Shown in pieces: positions 55,998 through 64,000 of a stretch of 64,000 nucleotides of DNA. The notes under the pieces were generated by a model, which ran no database searches, had not been told where the DNA came from, and was given only the letters and a program-made list of their open reading frames with translations. The DNA comes from Coenobita brevimanus (lineage: Eukaryota > Arthropoda > Malacostraca > Decapoda > Coenobitidae). A program made the position numbers and the translations under genes. The stretch covers positions 1,216,501-1,280,500 of the forward strand of contig CM064697.1 of assembly GCA_032717465.1 (NCBI GenBank), written 5' to 3'. The stretch's first letter is position 1, and each line of letters starts with the position of its first letter.

Positions 55998-56345
55998 AAA
56001 GTGGGTGGTGGGGGCACTCACCATCCACTCACTCGATGTAGTGCTGCATTGAGTGTCTGCCCTTTCTCGTCTTCCATCCTACCATCCACTCACTCGATGT
56101 AGTGCTGCATTGAGTGTCTGCCCTTTCTCGTCTTCCATCCTTCCACTTCTGTCTTTCTTTCCTTCACTCTTTCATCTTTCCTCTACCTACGGGTGACTTT
56201 ACACTACCTCTTCTGTCTTTCTTTCCTTCATTATTTCCTCTTCCTTCTACCTATGGGTAACTCTACACTGAGTGACAAGCCAAATGGTTTCCCATACACC
56301 AGGAAACCATTTACTATGCTGGGTGGTAACCATATAACCAAAGTA
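55998..56345 (+). mobile_element. Composite SINE 5' half, copy 7
   Basis: Head GTGGGTGGTGGGGGCACTCA, then a perfect tandem duplication of about 62 bp (CCATCCACTCACTCGATGTA..), pyrimidine middle and hairpin (56282-56312). Ends after GGTAACCATATAACCAAAG, so the tRNA-like half is missing. Confidence 0.8.
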
Positions 56346-56487
56346 TGGCATCTCTTCACTTTGGATTTGTGGCATGAACTGTATTGTATTACAGTGTATT
56401 GTAGATGTTTGAGGATGGAATTTTTAGAGACGTTTGTTCAAGTTGTTATGAATTTTTATTTATTTATTTATTTTTTTATATTTTCAG

Positions 56488-56632
56488 TGATATAGCTGGA
56501 GGAAAGGAGGAGGTTCCAATCCCTTGTGTTAATGGTGTTGATGATGCCCCTCTCCCTAAAGATTACCTGTATATTGCTGAAAACTGTGAGGCATCTAATG
56601 TCATCATTGACCGTACTATTACATCACTGAAG
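56488..56632 (+). CDS. G9a: G9a/EHMT exon, pre-SET N-terminal segment
   Basis: 145 bp, phase 2 in, phase 0 out (AAG/GTGAGC). Encodes [40 protein letters not shown] and DRTITSLK. Almost collinear with mammalian G9a ([32 protein letters not shown]). This leads into the first pre-SET zinc cysteines in the next exon. Confidence 0.97.
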
Positions 56633-56867
56633 GTGAGCCAGAGCATGCTACAGTGATCTTAGTTGTAATACAGTCAATCCTCGAGTAACATGTGATTGAG
56701 TAAAACGGTTTTGTACCTACGTGGTCAGCATAATGCGACAGGTCATAATCAACATGGGGACAATCTTGAGCTTATGCGGAAAGTGTCAGCTGGCCGGGCG
56801 ACGCAGTGAATGTCACTTGCGGTACCGTTACCCGCTAGACTCGCCATGATTGACAGACTTACATCCG

Positions 56868-56981
56868 GGTACATCGACCTCCTCCGATGAGGACAGCTCT
56901 GTTGTTTCAGCCTTGGGCATTGAAGGATTCAACTTAGATATTGAAGAAGGAAGTGCAGGAGTAGCAACATCACAGCAGTGA
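56868..56981 (+). pseudogene. Tigger-like transposase fragment, C-terminal tail
   Basis: The frame encodes GTSTSSDEDSSVVSALGIEG then FNLDIEEGSAGVATSQQ and a TGA. Ser/Thr-rich then acidic sequence with a Glu-Gly-Phe motif, as in the tails at 298-420 and 18,900. Located inside the TA-flanked inverted-repeat element 56671-60206, in a position fitting a transposase C-terminus. Confidence 0.5.
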
Positions 56982-57167
56982 CAACAACAGTCGGGGTGGG
57001 GAGTGAAGGGAGAGTGCCGGGGAGCCACACATCAACGACATACAGGTAGAGCCTAACTCTTGCTATTTATTATGTGCAGTAGTGATGCAGAATTTCCATT
57101 TTTTCCATTGGAATGAAATATTGACATTATTATTTTTTTTATTTTTATTTATTTTTTTTTTTTTTAG

Positions 57168-58800
57168 GATATCTCTATCCATCTATTGTCAGATGCCCCA
57201 ATCCCATAAAGGGGTGGCCACAGCCAAGTTACCTTCATGTCGCCCTGTTCTCCATTTCACTGCCCACCCCTGCAGCTCACATCCCACCTCTCTCATATAC
57301 CTCTTCACTCTATCCCTTCATCTCATCCACAGCCTCCCCCTCCCTCTCCTTCCCTCTGCCTCACTCACATACACTCTCTTCATTAGTCTTTCTCTCTCTC
57401 CATCCTCTCCACATGACCAAACCACCTCAGTGTATTTTTCCTAACGCATTATATCACATCCACATCCACACCACAGTGCTCCTTCACTTCCTCATTTGTC
57501 AATCTGCCTCTCCATGTAACTAACTCCACATGCTCCTCTCAGATAACTCATTTCCACTGCTCTCACTCTTGACTTGTGTCCTTCCAACATGATTATGCTT
57601 CACTTGCATATGATGGAGTTGGTATCACAATACTATCATGCAGCGCCTTTTTACTTCCCTGCCCACTTCCCTATTTCTATCACTGCTTTCAAAGAATGAG
57701 CAACCTTTCATCCTTGTTGTACCCTTTGAAGCACTTCATCCTCCAACTTCCATTACTCATCACACGGGTATGCCCAATTATGTAAATGTACTCACACTTT
57801 TCATTTCCTTATGCTCCAGCCTCGCTGTACATTCAGTGACTTCATTTCTCTCAAAGACCATAACTTTATTCTTCCCTACATTCACCTTTAGATTCTGTTT
57901 CTTACACACTCTCCCAAACTCATTCACCAAGCATTGCAGTTTCCCTTAGTCTTCACTTAACAATACAGGTATATCCCAGTTTAATGATGAAGTTGGTTAA
58001 GTAAAAGTCCATCGCTAGGCTGGGTGTCTTATATCGGGGTAGATTTAACATGTAAAGTATAGGGATGCGTTTTTGAGTCTAAAGTCCCTCCCCCCTCAGC
58101 CAAGTCTTAAACCCACCCTAATGAGTCTGAAAACAAGTTTCTTGTTCACCTAAACCTCCAAGTAGCTTTCAGACAAGCTAAACTACACTTAAAAGCAGTT
58201 TATAACTCACCTAACCCAAAAATAAAATCTGAAAATTGTTAAATATATGTCTGAAAAAAATCTAACTTAGTAAACTGTACCCCAAAATGACAATGTTCAC
58301 TGCACCTATGATGAAAACACATTAATATAAGTCTAGAAACAGTTTATAAATCAACCAAAACACAAAATTTATGGCTAAAATATCATCAAAATCGGTAAAA
58401 AAAAATCTAAACCTATCGTTAAACCAGGGTTAAGCCATCGTTGGGCGGGGTATGGTGGTATTTCTACCCCCATTGCTAAGCCGGGGTATCGCATCTAGGG
58501 GTATTGTATATTGGGGTATACCTGTATATTATCACCTGCAAACAACAGTACAGGAAGTTTCCAAAGGCTGTCCTCTCGCATTAGAGTTGCTCCAACATCC
58601 ACTGCCCTGCTATGTATCTCTTTTATAAACCCATCCATTCACAGATTGAACAACTATGGAGACATGATACATCCCTGTTTCCATCCAGCATTCAGGTAGA
58701 AAAATTCACTCGATTCATTATCCACGCACTGCAGCCTTAGCACCCTCATACATATTCTTCATGGCATTCAACAGCTTTCCATTTACTTGATATATTCTTA
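57168..58800 (-). mobile_element. LINE family A, split by a MITE
   Basis: Minus-strand RT remnants: WFGHVERM-equivalent near 57,420, VNVGKNKVMVFERNEV near 57,860, then after the MITE (57966-58524) the FADD-region remnant (reverse of TCTGCAAACAACAGTACAGG-like text at 58,540) and the RT region to about 58,800. 3' end at 57,168-57,230 has the family sequence (CAGATGCCCCAATCCC...GGTGGCCAC). Many stops. Confidence 0.8.
57966..58524. mobile_element. MITE family with CAGGTATAcCCC ends, copy 1
   Basis: 559 bp flanked by TA (57964-57965 and 58525-58526), inserted in LINE A. Left end CAGGTATATCCCAGTTTAAT; complemented right end CAGGTATACCCCAATATACA. Interior (AACATGTAAAGTATAGGGAT, TTTTTGAGTCT, GTACCCCAAAATGACAATGT) is shared with 60350-60883. 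Confidence 0.88.
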
Positions 58801-59372
58801 ATACACCACCCCCTGCTATCGCGCGTTCATCTATCGCGGTTATCTGCTTTCGGGCACACATCAAATGCATGACCATACATGCTTATCTCTCCCCAAGACC
58901 ACTATCGCTTATCGAGTTTGAAGCGCCCAGGTTGAGGCCAACAACATACGTCGACGGGACGTGACGGGTTAATCATCAAGTGCTGTTTTGCTAACCTGTA
59001 TAATTTTTTATTGGATATCTCCTCTGTGATGTATATAAAGATTTGCTTTTTGCATGGTTGTGTGATGATTGCCGAACGCACCATGATTAATGAACGCTCT
59101 TAACGTACGATACTGTTTTGGTGCAAGTTTTACCTATTGCACATTTTAGTTTGCATGCTGTGAGGTGAGTTATAATCATTGAGGGGGATCTGGGAAGCAA
59201 AGCCCCCCAGTTAGCTTCCAATGACTACAGTTAGGTTTCCACTGCTATTTGTGGTTTTAAATTGTATACATTTAAATTTGTAGGGTGTGTTGACATCATG
59301 TCCAGTCAGTGAGATCGACAGTAACCACACTGTTGAGGACGTTCAGGCAGCTTTCTGTAATATCACGAAGTA
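58801..59372 (+). other. Interior of Tigger-like element, unassigned
   Basis: Starts with CACCACCCCCTGCTATCGCG, which has the look of another Tigger-type terminal repeat, but no partner end was confirmed. No coding evidence. Confidence 0.35.
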
Positions 59373-59760
59373 TAGTAAACCCCCATTTATCCGGCGTAAT
59401 TCAGTCAAGCCCAATGCTGGATATTGCATCCAGCTCAGTATTCAGCACTGAGCTGGATATTGGATTATTATCTATCTCAGTTTTCTATCTGAAAAACTTT
59501 CCCATGAGTAAATGATGAAAATTAAGCTGAAAATACAATAAATTAATGATAAAATAGAGAAATACAGTGCTGGCTGGCAACCATTTACAATCTGGTTGAT
59601 ACACCTTGATGCTGGATATTGCTTAGAACCGCCGGTTACATCCTGTTTCAGACTGGATATTGCATAAAATTATCGGATATTGCATTAATAGAGCCAAGCC
59701 AGCGGCGCCGAATATTGCATTGGGCCGGATTTTGAGAAGACGGTAATTGAGAGTTTACTG
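59373..59760. mobile_element. Tigger-type MITE nested in 56671-60206
   Basis: 388 bp between TA (59371-59372) and TA (59761-59762). Left end TAGTAAACCCCCATTTATCC; the complemented right end begins CAGTAAACTCTCAATTACCG. Repeated GCTGGATATTGCAT / CGGATATTGCAT words inside. Confidence 0.65.
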
Positions 59761-60282
59761 TAGGTAGCTATGTTTCGTTTGGTTTCCAGTATTTTTTTTA
59801 TCAAAAGTCAAATGGTAATCACCTGAGATGTGTCTAATACTAAAATTATTTTCCTTGAGCGTGTAGGTCTATAAGAAAACAGCTCGAATTGCTGCATCCC
59901 TGTCTTTTGTATTTACCCTTTTGTTTTTTGTTAATACTACTGTATTTCAATACCATTCTTGTTCATAATTACAATACAGTTATATCTCTTTCAGTGTTTT
60001 ACCTGATGGTGGGTATGAGTAGGGGGTAATTTATGTGGGGTAAAATGGTAAAAATGGGTAAAAGTGCACAGTTTTGGAAAGTGGCCAGACTACATTGTAC
60101 TTTTATACTGTACATGCAAACGTACTTGTATTGTTTGAGTGACGCAGGTTTGAGTACCATGGTCCTTGTTCAGTCTACATTGTCCATATTACTCGAAGAT
60201 TGACTGTATTGTCTTGTAGCATTTAGGTTACTGTGTAACTGCTGAAAATCAAATCTAAGTCTGGAATAGCTTGGACACAGTA

Positions 60283-61369
60283 CAGCATGCTCTCTTTTTA
60301 CAATGAGGAAGTGTTTGAAGAAATCCATTGCATAACAATTTATCATGTACAGGTATACCCCGGTTTAACAATACCCCATTAGGCGGGGTGTTGTATTTTG
60401 GGGTAGAGTTAACATGCAAAGTAATTGGATGTGTTTTTGAGCCTTGGGTTTTCCCCTCAGCCAAGTCCAAAATCCACCCAGATGAGCCCAAAAACAAGTT
60501 AAAAGCCAGTCTAAATGGCATAACAGCTGTAAAAGAAGCTTACTTAAGCCTAACACCTGTAAATAACTCACTAAAACCAACAAATAAAATTGGAAACTTG
60601 TCAGGTTTGTCTGAAAAAAATCAAGCGTAGTAAACTGTACCCCAAAATCACAATGTTCACCTCACCTATGGCAAAAACACATTAATCTGAGTCTAAAAAC
60701 AGTTTATAAATCAACCTAAACACACAATTTTAGTCTAATATATCAACAAAATCGGTAAAGAAAAAAAAAAAACATCTTTAGACCGAGGTTTGGCAGTTGT
60801 TAGGCCGGGTGTGGTCGTATTTCTGCCCCCATCATTTAGCCAGGGTATTGCATGTAGGGGTATCATGTATCGAGGTATACCTGTGCTGTATAATTTGGGT
60901 TCAGTGGGGATATGTTTTTTGGCCAAGGGTCACCCACCCAACAGAATTATAAAACAAGAGCCCATCTTACCTAAAATGGATCTTATTTCTTTTTCATTCC
61001 AATTTACATGCTGCTTACCACCAAAAATAAGTCTGAAAAGAAGTTTCAAATTCACCTAAGGTGGCAATTACTGTATTTCTTTTCACAGCACTTCACTTGC
61101 TCACTTACATTCCAACACCACACTCTTGTTCCTTCACTGACACTAACACACCCAATAGTGACAAATGCAAATGCCATCTTGGAACAAACAACTGACTGTA
61201 GACTTGCATGAGGGGGATCATATATGGATCAGTGAGGCTTCAAATGGGATCATAATCATCGTACGAGTGTAAGTGAAAAATCTGTCATATCAAAAAAAGG
61301 TCCTAACTTTTTTGTCATCATATAAGCAATTAATTGCATACCAGTTCATTGTATAACGAGGGCTTGCTG
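60283..61369. mobile_element. Outer TA-flanked MITE, copy 2, split by a nested MITE
   Basis: Starts CAGCATGCTCTCTTTTTACA after TA (60281-60282). The right end complements to CAGCAAGCCCTCGTTATACA before TA (61370-61371). The same family as 6366-7388; the unrelated MITE 60350-60883 sits inside. Confidence 0.82.
60350..60883. mobile_element. MITE family with CAGGTATAcCCC ends, copy 2 (nested)
   Basis: 534 bp. Left end CAGGTATACCCCGGTTTAAC after TA (60348-60349); right end GAGGTATACCTG. The right flank is TG, a decayed TA. Interior matches 57966-58524. Confidence 0.85.
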
Positions 61370-61492
61370 TAGTATCATTACTGAACCTTCCTTGGCAGAT
61401 TAACTATGGCTTTGCAAAGAAGATGAGATAAAGAGAAATGAGATGGTAGTTACATATGGAAAAGAAGAAGCTTGTTAGAAATAGAGAATCCA

Positions 61493-61855
61493 TCCATCCA
61501 TCCATCCATCATCTAATCCTACGTTGCCCCATTAGGAGCGTAGGAGCCTGGGGCTAGGAAAGTTGGTCCTGGCATTTAAGATGAGAGTGACCAGACTCAC
61601 TCATCCCTGAGTGGCATTACGGGAGCAATAAACCACAACCATCCCTTGGATATAAACCTTCACCGGCTCAATCCGACTGGAGCACCTTTATTACCCACTA
61701 AACCACCAGGAGCCAAAATTTGGTGATATGGTTACCACCCAGCATAGTAAATGGTTTCCTGGTGTACAGGAAACCATTTGGCATGTCACTCAGTGTAGAG
61801 TCACCCACAGGCAGAAGGAAGAGGAAAGAATGAAGGAAAGAAAAGGTAGTTAATA
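61493..61855 (-). mobile_element. Composite SINE, copy 8, 5'-truncated
   Basis: Minus-strand unit beginning with (CATC)n / CCATCCATCC (the GGAT tail), then the tRNA-like module, hairpin (61749-61779) and part of the pyrimidine middle. The head is missing. Confidence 0.82.
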
Positions 61856-62209
61856 GTATGATGAGAACTCACTCCAAGTAAAAAAAAAAAGGGACATCGT
61901 TAGGGCAGTATATGCAAGAAGTGTACAAGAGTGGAAGGAGCACAGTAGGAAATAGCATGAAATCAGAATAATACTGTACTGGAAATAAAGAAGAGCAAAT
62001 GAAAAAGAGATAAAAAGAAATATCAGATTACTTCAATGTCAGTGAGATATTGTTCTAGAAGGAAATAAATAGTGTCAGCAGAACAAGAGAGCAGATGGGA
62101 TATGCAAAGAGAGAAGTGGATGGCACATTAGTGGAAAACTTTATTGGTTCAGGTTTGCATGGTGATGTAGTCACATATACTGTATACAATGGGGAAAGAT
62201 GAGGTAGAG

Positions 62210-63516
62210 CAGGAGTCAGCAACCATTGATGGACTGAGGACCAGAACTGTCTTGTTACTCATCTGGGAGCCCAGATGTTTTGAACATGGTAAAGACCACA
62301 CCTGCCTCCTCCAATAATAATAATAATAATAATTAGTAATAATAATACTGTAATATAAATGTGAATACATAAGAATACTGTACACATTAATTAGAATAAC
62401 ATTTATTCAAAGTATATTTCTTAAAATGCACCATCCACTCACTCGATGTAGTGCTGCTGTCGGGTGTCTGCCCTTTCCTCTCCATCCTTCTTTCCTTCCA
62501 TCCTCTTCTCTCTTTCTTTCATTCTTTCCTTGTCCTGCCTACAGGTAACTTTACACTCCCTCTTCTGCCTTTCTTTCCTTCATTCTGTCCTCTTCCTTCT
62601 GCCTGTGGGTGACTCTACACTGAGTGACAAGCCAAATGGTTTCCTGAACACCAGGAAACCATTTACTACGCTGGGTGGTAACCATATAACCAAATTTTGG
62701 CGCGTGGTGGCTTAGTGGATAATTATTTCGCTCCAATCGGATTGAACCGGTGAAGGTTTATATTCAAGGGGTGGTTGGGATTGATTGCTCGTGTAATGCC
62801 ACTCAGGGATGAGTGAGGCTGGTCACTCTCATCTTAAATGTTGGGACCAACTGCTTAGCCCCGGGCTTGTATGCTGCTGATGGGACAATGTAGGATTGGA
62901 TGATGGATGACGGATGGATGGATATATATTTCTTAAAATGATATTCAATGCACGTTTTACAAAATTGATGCATTAGAAACAAAAGAAATAACTGTCATTG
63001 AAACAAATATCACCATGTGTAGTAGAAATAGTCAAGGTTTTTTATAAGAATTATACTGACTACTGTACAGTTTTTATAAAAGTAATGCATTAGAAATAAA
63101 AGACATAACTCATTAAAACAGTTATCTCCAAGTGTAATGGAAATATTTATTCACATTACTTACTGATTACTTTGACTTTTCAGTGTATTCAAACTGCCAA
63201 CCTAAAGGCAATGAGAGTCAGTGTGATATTTGGTGTTGTTTCTCACACGAAAGTTTCTCAATAATAGGCTTCAGGCTGGAGGTGCGATTGGTGAGATGGA
63301 GTATTCCTTTCAAGTGTGAATAACTTTTTCAGACAAATTAACTCTAACTAGTGTTGGCCACAGTGATTAACAGCCAGTAATACTTAATGTTTTTTCACTC
63401 TCTGAGTAAGTGAAAAATGGGAATAATTTTGTGAATTTGTGGAGCTTACTGGCAGGCCACTCAGACTAGGTTCACAGATCAGGTCAGGCCCATGGGCCGT
63501 GGGATGCTGACCCCTG
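62210..63516. mobile_element. hAT-like non-autonomous element containing a SINE
   Basis: Left end CAGGAGTCAGCAACCATTGA; complemented right end CAGGGGTCAGCATCCCACGG. Flanked by AGGTAGAG (62202-62209) and AGGTAGAA (63517-63524), an 8-bp duplication with one mismatch, the hAT signature. A composite SINE at 62429-62924 is inserted inside. No transposase coding recognised. Confidence 0.85.
62429..62924 (+). mobile_element. Composite SINE, copy 9, with perfect 16-bp target-site duplication
   Basis: Flanked by TATATTTCTTAAAATG at 62413-62428 and 62925-62940. Begins in the head at CACCATCCACTCACTCGATG, then pyrimidine middle, hairpin (62634-62665), box A-like TGGTGGCTTAGTGG (about 62,704), box B-like GGTTTATATTC (about 62,755), and GGATGGATGGATA tail. 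The duplication shows that head, hairpin and tRNA-like half moved together. Confidence 0.92.
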
Positions 63517-63731
63517 AGGTAGAACCATTACACAAATTGGCATACAAAAAAGTATTGGCAGGAATGGATGTGATTTCACCAGTATGCCTCAAGAAATGGT
63601 GGGATAGTATTGTGGAATGATTAGTTAAGACTTCTTTGTATGCCTGAATTGAATTAATGTAAACAATGTAAAGATTGGCAGAAAGCATACAATGTGACCT
63701 GATTCCCAGTAATGAATATTATTGTGCTCAG

Positions 63732-63843
63732 TGGTGTGAGTGTGAAGATGGGTGCAACACTGAACATTGTGGCTGTGGACAACTCAACTTCCAGTGCTGG
63801 TTTGATCCTGATGGCCGCCTCTTACCTGAGTTCAATTATTCAG
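63732..63843 (+). CDS. G9a: G9a/EHMT exon, pre-SET zinc-binding segment (last exon in window)
   Basis: 112 bp, phase 0 in, phase 1 out (CAG/GTGAGA). Encodes [37 protein letters not shown]. The Cys-x-Cys-x3-Cys-x4-Cys-x-Cys spacing gives the first five of the nine zinc-cluster cysteines of pre-SET, and Gln-Leu..Cys-Trp-Phe-Asp-x-Asp-Gly-Arg-Leu is the EHMT signature. The remaining pre-SET cysteines, SET and post-SET should follow past 64,000. The ATG at 63675 is intronic. Confidence 0.96.
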
Positions 63844-63904
63844 GTGAGAGACTGAAGATACAGCATTGATGATCAGTACTTTTTTTTTTTAATTATTATT
63901 ATTT

Positions 63905-63965
63905 TTTTTTTTACATTGAGTGGCAAACGTAATGGTCTCCTGTAAGCCAGGAAACCACATACACT
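63905..63965 (+). repeat. Composite-repeat hairpin fragment
   Basis: CATTGAGTGGCAAACGTAAT then GGTCTCCTGTAAGCCAGGAAACCA (63930-63958 as two palindromic arms) matches the hairpin module, here in isolation after a T-rich tract. Confidence 0.55.
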
Positions 63966-64000
63966 CGCTCCAGAAAGTATCGGTGCATAATATGTGTTAA

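Larger units (their letters stand above)
56671..60206 (+). mobile_element. Tigger-like transposon with several nested insertions
   Basis: Ends: CAGTCAATCCTCGAGTAACA after TA (56669-56670), and an inverted match whose complement reads CAGTCAATCTTCGAGTAATA before TA (60207-60208). The span of 3.5 kb includes a transposase C-terminal fragment, a minus-strand LINE A with a MITE inside it, and another MITE at 59373-59760. It begins only 38 bp downstream of the exon donor. Confidence 0.8.
7632..64000 (+). other. G9a: G9a/GLP (EHMT) histone H3K9 methyltransferase gene, partial span
   Basis: Span of the only host gene recognised; individual exons are listed separately. Thirteen exons at 7632-7716, 8665-12511, 28337-28485, 28768-28876, 34350-34543, 41009-41215, 41998-42065, 44957-45186, 49370-49542, 51288-51446, 53845-54051, 56488-56632 and 63732-63843 join without breaking the frame: every donor phase fits the next acceptor, and all introns are GT-AG. 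Domain order (low-complexity N-terminus, acidic tract, Cys-rich region, ankyrin repeats, pre-SET) is that of EHMT1/EHMT2. In known animals this nuclear enzyme mono- and dimethylates histone H3 lysine 9, and its ankyrin repeats read the same mark. The first exon(s) are not identified, and the catalytic SET domain is beyond the window. The N-terminal region is longer than in mammals: about 1,895 residues are already encoded before most of pre-SET. Confidence 0.95.

Overview
This is animal genomic DNA, most likely from an arthropod and probably a decapod crustacean. That placement is an inference from one intron-rich gene with strong metazoan homology, the many long dinucleotide microsatellites, and a dense mix of APE-type LINEs, tRNA-derived SINEs, pogo/Tigger, mariner, piggyBac and hAT remnants. 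No bacterial, viral or organellar features are apparent.

The window holds one host gene that I can support. It lies on the + strand and encodes the histone H3K9 methyltransferase G9a/GLP (EHMT family). I trace thirteen exons from 7,632 to 63,843 whose splice phases all agree (about 1,894 complete codons). In order they encode a basic Gly/Arg-rich segment, a 3.85-kb exon for a low-complexity N-terminal region (Ser/Lys-rich, an internal 84-residue duplication, a Pro-Ser-Glu-Gln repeat and an acidic Glu tract), the EHMT cysteine-rich zinc-binding region, eight ankyrin repeats with the methyl-lysine cage tryptophans, and the start of the pre-SET domain. The 5' exon(s) with the start codon were not found. 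The rest of pre-SET, SET and post-SET must lie beyond position 64,000.

Region by region: 1-7.6 kb is upstream DNA with a Tigger-like deletion derivative, a LINE remnant, a degenerate tandem array and a nested pair of TA-flanked elements. The 15.8-kb intron at 12.5-28.3 kb holds LINEs of several kinds, a mariner and composite SINEs. The introns at 28.9-41 kb carry tandem tRNA-Gly-like SINEs, a piggyBac transposase fragment, a near-3-kb LINE and a second LINE split by a MITE. The 42-57 kb ankyrin introns carry a 165-bp tandem array, a 2.6-kb element with roughly 690-bp inverted arms, a piggyBac-like MITE and several SINEs. The 56.6-63.7 kb intron before the pre-SET exon is almost wholly nested transposons: Tigger-like element with LINE with MITE, MITE within MITE, and SINE within hAT.

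The most unusual non-genic signal is a modular composite retroposon of about 500 bp. It has a 5' head, a palindromic hairpin module and a tRNA-like module in its 3' half, and it ends in GGAT repeats. Three copies have target-site duplications that enclose the whole unit, so it moves as one piece. A second repeat family shares the head and hairpin but has a different 3' half.
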